Shown piece after piece: positions 15,992 to 26,829 of a DNA stretch of 64,000 nt. Position 1 is the first letter of the stretch, and each line of letters opens with the position of its first letter. This DNA is from CAZXCK01 sp964639225. GTDB lineage: Bacteria > Chloroflexota > Anaerolineae > Aggregatilineales > Phototrophicaceae. The DNA is taken from positions 24,916 to 88,915 of the forward strand of contig CAZXCK010000003.1 of NCBI GenBank assembly GCA_964639225.1, read 5' to 3'. The notes beneath the pieces are model-generated. The model ran no database searches and was not told the DNA's origin. It saw only the letters and a program-made list of their open reading frames with translations. Position numbers and translations under genes: made by a program.

Positions 15992-17512
15992 ATGAAACGT
16001 AATCGTATTCTGGTATTAGCTGTCCTGCTCTCTCTGGTGCTGGTCGTCAGCAGCCTGGCTCCGGCCCTGGCGCAGACGCAGAGCCTGGTGATCTGGGCCG
16101 ACGGCGAGCGCGCCCCGCTGCTCGTCGAACTGGGCGAACAGTTCACCGAAGAGTTCGGCATCCCGGTCGAGGTTCTCGAAATCGGCCTGGGCGAAGCCCG
16201 TGACGACCTGCTCAACTTCGGCCCGGCTGGTGAGGGTCCCGATATCCTCATCTCGCCGCACGACAGCATTGGCCAGTTCGTCATCAATGGCGCTATTGTT
16301 CCGCTGGACCTGGCAGGGCTGGAAGATCAGTTCAACCCCATCGCCCTGGACCTGTTCACTTACGAAGACGGCAACCTGTATGCCGTACCTTACGCCACTG
16401 AAAACGTCGCCCTGATCCGCAACGTGGACCTGGTTCCGGAAGTACCGGAGACCTGGGAAGCCCTGCGCGAGATGGCGATCCAGATGGTGGAAGACGGCGT
16501 GACCCAGTATCCGTTCGTCGTCCAGACGGGCAACACCTACCACAACTTCCCGATCACGTCGGCTTTCGGTGGTTACATCTTCGGCCTGAATGAAGATGGC
16601 ACCTACAACGTATCTGATATCGGCCTGAACAGCCCCGGCGGCCTGGCTTCGGCGGAATGGCTGTCGAGCATGTACAACGACGGCCTGATGCCGACCGACG
16701 TCGACGATGACGTGGCCTTCGACCTGTTCACCTCCGGCGATGCCGCCATGATCGTGACCGGCCCCTGGTTCTCGCAGCGTATCATCGACACCGGCGTGAA
16801 CTACTCCATCGATCCGTTCCCCGTCAGCGAGATCTACACCGACGGCGGTCCGTTCCTGGGTGGTCAGGGCTTTGTCATCAGCGCTTTCAGCGAAAATCAG
16901 ATTCTGGCCGAGACCTTCCTGCTGGACTTTGTGGCCACCACCGAGTTCATGCAGGCCATCTTTGACAACGGCGGTCGTCCGTCGGCCTGGCTGGATGTTG
17001 ACATGAGCGCCAATCCCAACATCGACGGCTTCAACAACGCTGGCGCCAACGCCATCCCCATGCCCACCATCCCTGAGATGGCTGCCGTGTGGGCCGCTTC
17101 CGACGCCGCGCTGACCCTCATCAGCCAGGGCGCGGACCCCGTACAGTCCTACGAGGACGCCACCCAGCAGATCGCTGAAGCCATCGACGTGCTGGCAACG
17201 GGCGCGGTCAACAGCGTGGCGCTGGTCGGCAGCCTGCAGGCCGCCATCGGCTGCCCCACCGACTGGGAACCGTCCTGTGAAACGACCTACCTGGAAGACC
17301 AGGGCGACGGCCTGTACGCCGCCACCTTCATGGTCCCGGCAGGTGAGTACGAGTACAAAATCGCCCTCAACGACGGCTGGGCCGAAAACTACGGCGTAGA
17401 CGGCGTGGCCGATGGTCCCAACATTCCGCTGGTCGTCGAGGAAGACATGGAAATCACCTTCACCTACGACCACAACACCAAAGAAATCACCGATAGCGTG
17501 AACAACGGTTAA
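15992..17512 (+). CDS. malE: Maltodextrin ABC transporter substrate-binding protein fused to a C-terminal starch-binding-type domain
   Basis: 506 aa, longer than E. coli MalE (396). A Sec signal peptide (residues 1-28, ending APALAQ) is followed by a sugar-binding fold (LVIWADGERAPLLVELGEQF, ALIRNVDLVPEVPETWEAL, AAMIVTGPWF, GGQGFVIS). After about residue 420 there is an extra ~85-residue beta domain (CPTDWEPSC, FMVPAGEYEYKIALNDGW, FTYDHNTKEI) resembling the X25/pullulanase-associated module of amylopullulanases. The protein is presumably anchored or released outside the membrane and delivers maltodextrins to MalFG. The added module probably helps tether to starch or to long dextrins (inference). 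Next gene begins 5 bp after the stop. Confidence 0.92.
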   Translation: MKRNRILVLAVLLSLVLVVSSLAPALAQTQSLVIWADGERAPLLVELGEQFTEEFGIPVEVLEIGLGEARDDLLNFGPAGEGPDILISPHDSIGQFVINGAIVPLDLAGLEDQFNPIALDLFTYEDGNLYAVPYATENVALIRNVDLVPEVPETWEALREMAIQMVEDGVTQYPFVVQTGNTYHNFPITSAFGGYIFGLNEDGTYNVSDIGLNSPGGLASAEWLSSMYNDGLMPTDVDDDVAFDLFTSGDAAMIVTGPWFSQRIIDTGVNYSIDPFPVSEIYTDGGPFLGGQGFVISAFSENQILAETFLLDFVATTEFMQAIFDNGGRPSAWLDVDMSANPNIDGFNNAGANAIPMPTIPEMAAVWAASDAALTLISQGADPVQSYEDATQQIAEAIDVLATGAVNSVALVGSLQAAIGCPTDWEPSCETTYLEDQGDGLYAATFMVPAGEYEYKIALNDGWAENYGVDGVADGPNIPLVVEEDMEITFTYDHNTKEITDSVNNG

Positions 17513-17517
17513 GCCTT

Positions 17518-19125
17518 ATGGCCGCTGCCAATAAACAGGCCAGGTCCCCGGTGGGGGGCCTGGCCTTTTCAGACACACGGACATTAATCTCCATCGTGCT
17601 CAAATATGTTGGGCTGGCGTTGTTCAGCGCGATGGGGCTTATCTTCGTCTATGCCTTGCTGCGAGACGACAACCTTGGACTGGCGGTGATCTTTGGTGTC
17701 ATCACCATTGGCATCAATGCCATTTTCCTTGTGCCTGGATTATATCCACTGCGCTGGATGGCACCCGGCCTGGCACTGGTTACACTGCTGGTTATCTATC
17801 CCATCTTTTATACAGTCGTCACCGCGACTACCAACTACGGTGACGGCCACCGCCTGACCAAACAGCAGACCATCCGCCTTTTCGAGCAGCAGACCTTCGT
17901 ACCAGAAGATGCACGTCTGTATACCTGGGATGTCTACCAGAACGAAGGCGGGGACTATGCCCTGTGGCTGACCCGCGAACTTGAAGATGGCACACGTGAG
18001 GTGCTGTTCGCACCCAGCGACGGCGATATTTTCGAAGTCGAGGACGCGCCGGAAGAGCCGCCGGAGTCCTTTGAGGGCTTCGCGCTGCTGGACCGCGCCG
18101 GACGCGCGCAGGCGTTGATTTCCATCCAGAACCTGACCTTTGGTGAGCAGGACGGTGGCGCCGCCATTGTCAACCGCACCCAGGCTGCCCGTCCGCTGCG
18201 TCAGCGTTTCGTCTATGACGGCGAGCAGGACGCGCTCATTAATCAGGAGACCGGCGTCACTTTTATCGCTGACAACGACAATGGCGTCTTTGTGCCACTC
18301 GGCCAGAGTCAGTCGCAGGCGCTGCAACCCGGCTTCCGCGTAAATGTGGGTCTGGAAAATTTCCAGCGACTGATCGAAGACTCGCGCCTCTTGCAGCCAC
18401 TGATCGGTGTGTTCGTCTGGACAGTGGCCTTTGCCGGACTATCGGTGTTGACAACGTTCGCGATGGGCCTGTTTATGGCGATCATCCTGGACGATCCGCG
18501 CATTCCACTGCGTAAACTCTGGCGCTCACTGATCTTCGTGCCATATGCCATTCCGGGCGTGATCGGCATTCTGGTATGGCGCGCCATGCTCAACCAGAAT
18601 CTGGGCCTCATCACCAACTTCGTCGATGATGTCGCCGGTGTGCGCATCAACTGGTTCACCGAAGCCGACTGGGCCAGATTCGCTATCCTGTTGGTCAATC
18701 TGTGGCTGGGCTACCCCTACATGATGCTCATCAACAGCGGTGCCCTGCAGGCCATACCGTCGGAGATATACGAAGCCGCCGCTGTCGATGGCGCGCGCCC
18801 CTGGCAGCGTTTTGCCAATATCACCCTACCGCTTCTGCTGGTCACAGTGGGTCCGCTGCTCATCGCTTCTTTCGTCTTTAACTTCAACAACTACCTGCTG
18901 ATTGAAGTGTTAACGGAAGGAAATCCGCCGATGGCGGGCACACCCACACCGGTCGGCCACACGGACATCTTAATCACGTATACCTATAGTCTGGCGTTTG
19001 GTGACCGGGCCGACTACGGTTATGCCTCGGCCATCACGATTATCATCTTCGCCATCGTGCTGGTCATCACACTGCTCCAGTTCCGCTTTACGCGCCAATG
19101 GGAGGAGGTGGGCGAAAATGTCTAG
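17518..19125 (+). CDS. malF: Maltodextrin ABC transporter permease MalF
   Basis: 535 aa inner-membrane permease that closely follows E. coli MalF (514 aa) in layout. N-terminal membrane segments (~22-110) are followed by a large extracytoplasmic P2-type loop (~105-265, NYGDGHRLTKQQTIR, QETGVTFIADNDNGVF), then a membrane core. The EAA loop that contacts the ATPase is YEAAAVDGARPWQRF near residue 420. No Shine-Dalgarno precedes the ATG at 17518, and a terminator-like hairpin lies over codons 7-17, so a later start cannot be excluded. The end overlaps malG by 8 bp. With MalE and MalG it forms the maltodextrin importer; the ATPase gene is not nearby. Confidence 0.93.
   Translation: MAAANKQARSPVGGLAFSDTRTLISIVLKYVGLALFSAMGLIFVYALLRDDNLGLAVIFGVITIGINAIFLVPGLYPLRWMAPGLALVTLLVIYPIFYTVVTATTNYGDGHRLTKQQTIRLFEQQTFVPEDARLYTWDVYQNEGGDYALWLTRELEDGTREVLFAPSDGDIFEVEDAPEEPPESFEGFALLDRAGRAQALISIQNLTFGEQDGGAAIVNRTQAARPLRQRFVYDGEQDALINQETGVTFIADNDNGVFVPLGQSQSQALQPGFRVNVGLENFQRLIEDSRLLQPLIGVFVWTVAFAGLSVLTTFAMGLFMAIILDDPRIPLRKLWRSLIFVPYAIPGVIGILVWRAMLNQNLGLITNFVDDVAGVRINWFTEADWARFAILLVNLWLGYPYMMLINSGALQAIPSEIYEAAAVDGARPWQRFANITLPLLLVTVGPLLIASFVFNFNNYLLIEVLTEGNPPMAGTPTPVGHTDILITYTYSLAFGDRADYGYASAITIIIFAIVLVITLLQFRFTRQWEEVGENV
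17537..17569 (+). terminator. Terminator-like hairpin at the malE-malF junction
   Basis: 8-bp stem AGGCCAGG/CCTGGCCT (17537-17544 with 17559-17566), then an inner CCCC/GGGG stem (17546-17549 with 17553-17556), followed by TTTT (17566-17569). It lies inside the first 17 codons of the annotated malF frame. It would let malE be expressed above malF, as REP hairpins do between malE and malF in E. coli. The function is inferred. Confidence 0.65.
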
Positions 19126-20119
19126 CCAACATCGAACCACAAGAGAAGTCGCCAGGACCACCACCCGCGAGGAGAGCCGCGCCGTCATGAGCCGCCGCGA
19201 AGCCATCGTTGGTGTCACGGTGCGCATGCTCATTATCCTGACGGCGGTGGCTTTTGCCCTGTTCCCGGTGCTGTTCATCGCGTCATCGGCTTTCAACCCT
19301 GCCGGTACACTCAGCACCGGCAGCCTTGTCCCGCCCGGTGTCGAAAGCCTGGACGAGCTGGTGGCCAACTTCCGCGCGCTGCTCGTTGATGACCTGGCGC
19401 TGTATCCGTTCTGGAACTGGATTTTGAACTCGTTCATCGTCGCCAGCATCAGCACGTCGCTGGTGGTGCTGATTACCGCCCTTAGCGCGTATGCATTCTC
19501 GCGCTTCCGCTTCCGGGGCCGGCGCAGTCTGCTGCTGGCCGTTTTGCTGATCCAGGTTTTCCCCAATCTACTGGCGATGGTGGCGCTGTTCCTCATCCTG
19601 CTGGAAATCGGCCAACTGGTCGAGACGATCCCGGCAGTGCTGCCATTCCTGGATTTCATCAACTGGAACTGGCTCAACATTTTCAGCCTTAACAGCCTGG
19701 GTGGTCTGATCCTGGTGTATATGGCCGGTGCGATGGGCATCAACACCTGGCTCATGAAAGGCTTCTTCGACTCCGTCCCGCGCGACATCGACGAATCGGC
19801 TACCGTTGACGGCGCTACCAACTGGCAGATCTTCTGGATGCTGATCTTCCCGCTGGTGCGGCCCATTCTGGCGGTGGTGGGCGTGCTGGCCTTCGTCGGC
19901 ACGTTCAACGAGTTTGTACTGGCGCGCATCATCCTGCGCGACAAAGAGAACTGGACGCTGATGGTGGGCCTGTACAATTTCATCAGCGCGGACTTCAACC
20001 GTGACTGGGGCAAGTTCGCGGCGGGTGCGCTGGTCTCCAGTGTGCCGGTCATCGCGCTGTATCTCTCGCTACAGGATCAGATCGTTGGCGGTCTGACCCA
20101 GGGCGCGGTCAAGGGATAG
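19118..20119 (+). CDS. malG: Maltodextrin ABC transporter permease MalG
   Basis: 333 aa. The ATG at 19118 is preceded by a strong GGAGGAGG 8 bp upstream, within the end of malF, so the two are translationally coupled. Six membrane segments are apparent, the first near residues 31-53. The EAA loop reads DESATVDGATNWQIFWM near residue 225, and the C-terminus LTQGAVKG matches the MalG tail. There is an insertion of about 30 residues relative to E. coli MalG (around FLDFINWNWLNIF). Partner of MalF in the inner membrane. Followed by a strong terminator. Confidence 0.93.
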   Translation: MSSQHRTTREVARTTTREESRAVMSRREAIVGVTVRMLIILTAVAFALFPVLFIASSAFNPAGTLSTGSLVPPGVESLDELVANFRALLVDDLALYPFWNWILNSFIVASISTSLVVLITALSAYAFSRFRFRGRRSLLLAVLLIQVFPNLLAMVALFLILLEIGQLVETIPAVLPFLDFINWNWLNIFSLNSLGGLILVYMAGAMGINTWLMKGFFDSVPRDIDESATVDGATNWQIFWMLIFPLVRPILAVVGVLAFVGTFNEFVLARIILRDKENWTLMVGLYNFISADFNRDWGKFAAGALVSSVPVIALYLSLQDQIVGGLTQGAVKG

Positions 20120-20155
20120 CAGCGGCCCCCAGCCTCACGAGCAACTGTCTACAAG

Positions 20156-20182
20156 ACCCGGCCAGCAGGCCGGGTTTCGTTT
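20156..20182 (+). terminator. Intrinsic terminator after malG
   Basis: 8-bp perfect GC stem ACCCGGCC/GGCCGGGT (20156-20163 with 20168-20175), 4-nt loop, then TTTCGTTT. It closes the malEFG unit; the GH13 gene 30 bp later then needs its own promoter or readthrough. Confidence 0.85.
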
Positions 20183-20210
20183 ATCTGCATCGACCACAGG
20201 AGGTATTCTG

Positions 20211-21830
20211 TTGGATTTCGTATTCGGCACACTGGCAACCGACGAACTGCGCCTGCTGCATCATCGGCTGGCGCGCCAGGGCGTCCAGCACGCCGACGAC
20301 ATCAACCCGCTGGACCCCAAACCCGGCCAGCCCGTAACACTGACGGTACACGTTGGCCAGGATATCGCAGCCGATCACGTCACCTGCTACTACACTGTTG
20401 ACGGCAGCCTGCCTGCCGGCAGCCGGGGCCGCGCGCAGAACGGGCATGTCATCGAGCTGGAGTGCGCTGGCCTGGAATGGGACACGCTCGCCTGGGGTTA
20501 TGTCGCGCGCTGGCAGGGGCAGATTCCCGGCCAGCCGGACGGAACCAGCGTGCGCTACCGCATCGGCGCGTGGCGTGACGGCACGGACGAAATCTTCGGC
20601 GACTGGCCACGGATCAAACCTACGGTCGAGGCGGCAGCCGCCGCCTTCTTTCGGGGCGAATCGCTGCCGCCGGTCGCGCCGTCACAACCGGAAACCAGCC
20701 GCGTCTTTAACTACCATGTCGATACCTTCCACGTGCCGGACTGGGCGCGGCAGACGATCATCTATCACGTTTTCGTGGATCGCTTTCATCCGGGAAGCGG
20801 GCGAGACTGGCTGCGGCCAGCTAACCTCAGCGGGTTCTTCGGTGGAACACTATGGGGCGTGCGCGATCAACTGGCTTACATCGCCGATCTCGGCGCGGAC
20901 TGCATCTGGCTGAGTCCAACCTTCGCCAGCCCGACGCATCACGGCTACGACATCACCGATTACAACCAAACCGAGCCACGCCTGGGCGGCGACGACGCCC
21001 TGCGCGCCCTCGTGGAAGCGGCCCACGCGCGTGGCATTCGCGTGCTGCTCGACCTGGTGTGTAACCATCTGTCGCATGAGCATCCGTATTTCCAGGATGC
21101 GCTGAACAACCCGACCAGCCCCTACCGCGACTGGTTCTTCTTCGATGGCTCAGACATCGGCTATAAGACCTTCTTCGGCGTCGCCAGCATGCCGGAGATC
21201 AACCTGGAACACCCCGCCGCCCGCGCCTGGATGATCGACATCGGACGCTACTGGCTGCGCGAGTTCGGCATTGACGGTTATCGTCTGGACCACGCCAACG
21301 GACCCGGCCCCGGCTTCTGGTCGGATTTTCGCGCCGCCTGCCGCACCGAAAACCCGGAGTGCTTCCTGTTTGGCGAGATCGTCGAAGCGCCGCCCTTGCA
21401 GCGTGCCTATGTGGGTCGCCTGGACGGTCTGCTCGATTTCCACATGGAGGACGCCCTGCGCAAAACGTTCGGCTGGGGCACCATGACCGAGGCCGAATTC
21501 GCGCGTTTCGCCGCCCGCCATCAGGACTACTTCGCGGCGGATTTCGTCATGCCCACCTTCCTGGACAATCACGATATGGACCGCTTTCTGTATATTGCCG
21601 GTGGCGATAAGCAGAGTCTGCGCCGCGCCGCCGAAGCGCAGTTCCAGCAGCCTGGCCCACCGGTTATCTATTACGGTACCGAGGTCGGCCTGGGCCAGCA
21701 GTACGGGAAATATGACGGTCAGGGACTGGAAGAGAGCCGTCTGCCCATGCTGTGGGGCGAGGATCAGGACACCGACATGCTGGCGTTTTACCGCGAACTG
21801 ATCGCGGCGCGAAGAGAAAACCATCGCTGA
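20211..21830 (+). CDS. Intracellular GH13 maltodextrin hydrolase (neopullulanase/cyclomaltodextrinase-like)
   Basis: 539 aa from a TTG start with AGGAGGT 6 bp upstream. There is no signal peptide. The N-terminal beta-domain (~1-160) resembles CBM34, and the (beta/alpha)8 barrel follows: DLVCNH, YRLDHANG (nucleophile D360), FGEIVEAP (acid E389) and LDNHDMDR (H454-D455). It most likely cleaves imported maltodextrins in the cytoplasm. Odd point: the protein ends at LIAARRENHR, just where GH13 enzymes normally continue into the C-terminal beta domain, and a terminator begins 3 bp after the stop codon. Either this subgroup lacks domain C or the gene is 3'-truncated. Confidence 0.9.
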   Translation: MDFVFGTLATDELRLLHHRLARQGVQHADDINPLDPKPGQPVTLTVHVGQDIAADHVTCYYTVDGSLPAGSRGRAQNGHVIELECAGLEWDTLAWGYVARWQGQIPGQPDGTSVRYRIGAWRDGTDEIFGDWPRIKPTVEAAAAAFFRGESLPPVAPSQPETSRVFNYHVDTFHVPDWARQTIIYHVFVDRFHPGSGRDWLRPANLSGFFGGTLWGVRDQLAYIADLGADCIWLSPTFASPTHHGYDITDYNQTEPRLGGDDALRALVEAAHARGIRVLLDLVCNHLSHEHPYFQDALNNPTSPYRDWFFFDGSDIGYKTFFGVASMPEINLEHPAARAWMIDIGRYWLREFGIDGYRLDHANGPGPGFWSDFRAACRTENPECFLFGEIVEAPPLQRAYVGRLDGLLDFHMEDALRKTFGWGTMTEAEFARFAARHQDYFAADFVMPTFLDNHDMDRFLYIAGGDKQSLRRAAEAQFQQPGPPVIYYGTEVGLGQQYGKYDGQGLEESRLPMLWGEDQDTDMLAFYRELIAARRENHR

Positions 21831-21833
21831 ATC

Positions 21834-21868
21834 AAAACAGGGACAGTCTCAACGGCTGTCCCTGTTTT
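21834..21868. terminator. Bidirectional intrinsic terminator
   Basis: Perfect 13-bp stem AAAACAGGGACAG/CTGTCCCTGTTTT (21834-21846 with 21856-21868). It is A-rich on one side and T-rich on the other, so it can end both the GH13 gene (+) and the convergent serine hydrolase gene (-). Confidence 0.9.
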
Positions 21869-21899
21869 GCATGTCATTGTGTCAGCATGGTGCTGAACT

Positions 21900-23753
21900 T
21901 CAGCCAGGCAGAGTCGGCGTCGGCTCGACTTCTGGCGCTGTAGGTTGTTCGATAGTGGCGTCGGGCTGCTGGTGCCAGCGCAGGAATTCCGCATCAGCCG
22001 GGTTGAGCAGATAGGTCGGCGACACCAGATCGATCACCACCTGGTCCTCGGCGGTGTAGTTGCACTGGTCGGCTCGCGGGATGAAACCCTCACGCGGCTC
22101 GTCTAACGCACGGTCCGGGTTGTAGTAGTTAAAAACCATGCGCGACACATTGGCCATCACCGGCAGCGATTCCTCGAACACCAGCCACACCGGGTTGTGC
22201 ATCGTCGCCACCAGCACATAATCGCCGCCGGGCGTGAAGAAGATCGCCGCGTTGCTGTGCGTATCGGCAACCCAGCCGTGCTTGTGCGCCACCGGGATGT
22301 CTTCCGGCACACCAGCTTTGAGCAGACCATCGACGGTGTTATTGGCCATCACATGGATCATACGGCGGCATTCCTGCGGAGTCAGGCCGCCACCTGTCGC
22401 CTCAATCAGCGGGCCACCTTCTTCGACACCGCACTGGTAGATGCCACTCATCAGCCAACCCATCTCCTCGACAGTCATCTGGTTGGTCAGGTCCGGGTTG
22501 GCGCGCGTCTGGTCGGCGTCCGTCTGTGGGTAGCGGATGGCACGCGGCGGCGGGGTGGGTGTAAAGTTAGTCGGTATCTCAAACGGGGCGGTGATGAACG
22601 TGCGCTGCAACCCAAGTTGATTCAGTCGCGCCGTGACGTTCTCCGCGCCATCGAGTTCGTCGCCACCGCCCGCGTAGCCCATCAGGCGATTCGTGGCCAC
22701 ATTCTCGCTGCAGATCATCATATTGGCAATGTCAACGGCTTCAGAAAAGGTGGACTGTCCCTGCAGGCGCGCATAATACTCCATCAGAATGCTGATCTTG
22801 GTGACACTGGAGCCGCTGAAGGCGACATCGCTGCCAAAAGTGAGCGCCTCGCCTGTGTTGAGGTCATGTAGGTAGACAGCGCCAAAGCGCGATGTCGCCG
22901 GGTCAAAACCGGACTCCAGTATATAATCCCAGATCATATCGCCCAGTTCCTGAAACTCCGGGCTGAGTTCGACGGTCTCAGCACCCGGAATGCTTACCGA
23001 CGGCATCACACGCGGCGTGGGCGTAAGCTGCGGCAGGTCGAACTGCATCGACACTTCGGCTGGCAGAGAGAAGACATCGCCATCAATCTCCAGCAGATCG
23101 AGTGCGATCCAGGCCAGGCCAGTGGGCGAATTCTCATAATTGACCTGTACCCAGGGCACCTGTGTGTGATAGGCCACAAGCTCGAAGCGGTCGCCCTGCT
23201 CCGCCCGGCCCAGAATCGGGAAATCGACACTCGGCCCGTAGCGGATGTTGATCGAACCGCGCGCCGTACCCGCCACCGTAAAGCTCGGCGTCGCGGTGGG
23301 CGGCTCCACAACCTCAGTGGGCGCAGCATCAGCGCCAGCAGGCGGTTCCTGCGGTTCGGCGGGCTGCTGCTCGGCGACCGGGTCCGCCGCTTCAGCCGCC
23401 AGCGTGGTGATATCCACCGACGACAGTGGCACGCTGAGTACATCGCCAGTGAAATTCAGCAGATCGTTAAACACCCAACCCAGCGGCCAGAAGGTATCCG
23501 GCTCACCGAGTAACACCCAGGGGAAAAATTCGCTGCGTCCGATGACTGGATAGCGCGTCCCGGCGGTGATCTCAGCCACCAGATCAGACTCGACATCCGG
23601 GCGGGCGCGCACATTCGCCTGCTGGATCGCCTCGGCGTAAACGCCGGTATCTTCTCCGGCCTGGTTCAATTGGCTGGCGGCCACCCACAACACACCAATC
23701 GGCAGGATGGTCAGGGCCAGCAGCAGCGCAAAACGTGTCACATAGTGTTTCAT
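21900..23753 (-). CDS. Secreted/anchored serine hydrolase (class A beta-lactamase fold) with two SH3b domains
   Basis: 617 aa. The N-terminal hydrophobic segment (residues ~8-27) is an export signal or anchor. SH3b-like modules lie at ~42-85 (QQANVRARPDVESD) and ~163-225 (GSINIRYGPSVDFPI), with a Pro/Glu/Ala linker between. The penicillin-binding/beta-lactamase domain spans ~270-590, with SVTK (S316, K319), SEN (S349-N351) and KHG near residue 490 in place of KTG. All three active-site motifs are present, so it is probably catalytic on a peptidoglycan-like or amide substrate; a resistance role is not implied. Pro-rich tail. It converges with the GH13 gene across a bidirectional terminator. 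Confidence 0.88.
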   Translation of the reverse strand: MKHYVTRFALLLALTILPIGVLWVAASQLNQAGEDTGVYAEAIQQANVRARPDVESDLVAEITAGTRYPVIGRSEFFPWVLLGEPDTFWPLGWVFNDLLNFTGDVLSVPLSSVDITTLAAEAADPVAEQQPAEPQEPPAGADAAPTEVVEPPTATPSFTVAGTARGSINIRYGPSVDFPILGRAEQGDRFELVAYHTQVPWVQVNYENSPTGLAWIALDLLEIDGDVFSLPAEVSMQFDLPQLTPTPRVMPSVSIPGAETVELSPEFQELGDMIWDYILESGFDPATSRFGAVYLHDLNTGEALTFGSDVAFSGSSVTKISILMEYYARLQGQSTFSEAVDIANMMICSENVATNRLMGYAGGGDELDGAENVTARLNQLGLQRTFITAPFEIPTNFTPTPPPRAIRYPQTDADQTRANPDLTNQMTVEEMGWLMSGIYQCGVEEGGPLIEATGGGLTPQECRRMIHVMANNTVDGLLKAGVPEDIPVAHKHGWVADTHSNAAIFFTPGGDYVLVATMHNPVWLVFEESLPVMANVSRMVFNYYNPDRALDEPREGFIPRADQCNYTAEDQVVIDLVSPTYLLNPADAEFLRWHQQPDATIEQPTAPEVEPTPTLPG

Positions 23754-23845
23754 AGCATTACCCGGCTCAACATGACATTCAACGGGCCATTATAGCATGT
23801 CAAAAAACACCATAAACCCACTTTTTGCCCACGCTCATCAGAATC

Positions 23846-23881
23846 AAAACAGCCGCCACCCGTTGATGCAGGTGGCGGCTG
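23846..23881 (-). terminator. Intrinsic terminator of gyrA
   Basis: 11-bp stem CAGCCGCCACC/GGTGGCGGCTG (23850-23860 with 23871-23881). On the minus strand it is followed by TTTTG. It starts just after the gyrA stop. Confidence 0.85.
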
Positions 23882-23894
23882 CGAATGACCCATA

Positions 23895-26444
<2,550 letters not shown>

Positions 26445-26750
26445 GGTTTCGTTTCTCACAGACCGGCGGGGAAGCTGCCGGGTGCGAACCTACTCCTTTC
26501 ACGCCTGCCAGAGCAGCACGCATCATATACCCACACACCGGACACTAACCCGGCATATCGGGCGGTCATCTGTTCGTTCAGAATACGCGGCGTGTGTTTT
26601 TGTGTACGCCAGACCCACTCACAATCAATATGCTGATCACCAGACAGGTCTGACACAGTGAGGAAGCATCCTTCAACTGTTATCCTGGATTCTCCGGTTT
26701 CCGCGCCCGGATTCTGGTGTTATTATACCGCAAAACCGGCTGAATTGCGA
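26445..26750. other. Non-coding spacer upstream of gyrA
   Basis: About 300 bp with no convincing gene. On the minus strand a TATAAT (26727-26722) could be the gyrA -10, which would give a leader of roughly 270 nt; its -35 is weak. A short minus-strand frame here (26456-26656) lacks family features. Confidence 0.45.
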
Positions 26751-26822
26751 TGTTGGGATACGGCACCGTATCCCAACAGCTAAGAGATTTATCCCAAATT
26801 TGGGATATAATTGGGATATAAT
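26751..26822 (+). promoter_or_regulatory. Palindromic operator cluster overlapping tandem -10 boxes
   Basis: A perfect 28-bp palindrome has 13-bp arms TGTTGGGATACGG/CCGTATCCCAACA (26751-26778, 2-bp centre). A perfect 18-bp palindrome TATCCCAAATTTGGGATA follows (26790-26807). The last arm then runs into two tandem 11-bp units TTGGGATATAA (26800-26810 and 26811-26821). These create two TATAAT boxes, at 26806-26811 and 26817-26822. The shared box TTGGGATA occurs five times, counting both orientations. No -35 is visible. It looks like a repressor-controlled promoter for the TPR gene. Confidence 0.75.
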
Positions 26823-26829
26823 GTAACAA

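Noticed and set aside
18970..20052. 360-codon minus-strand frame opposite malG
   Set aside because: Overlaps malF/malG fully; no ribosome site or recognisable domain.
26456..26656. 66-codon minus-strand frame upstream of gyrA
   Set aside because: No family signature, overlaps the gyrA start region and has no clear ribosome site.
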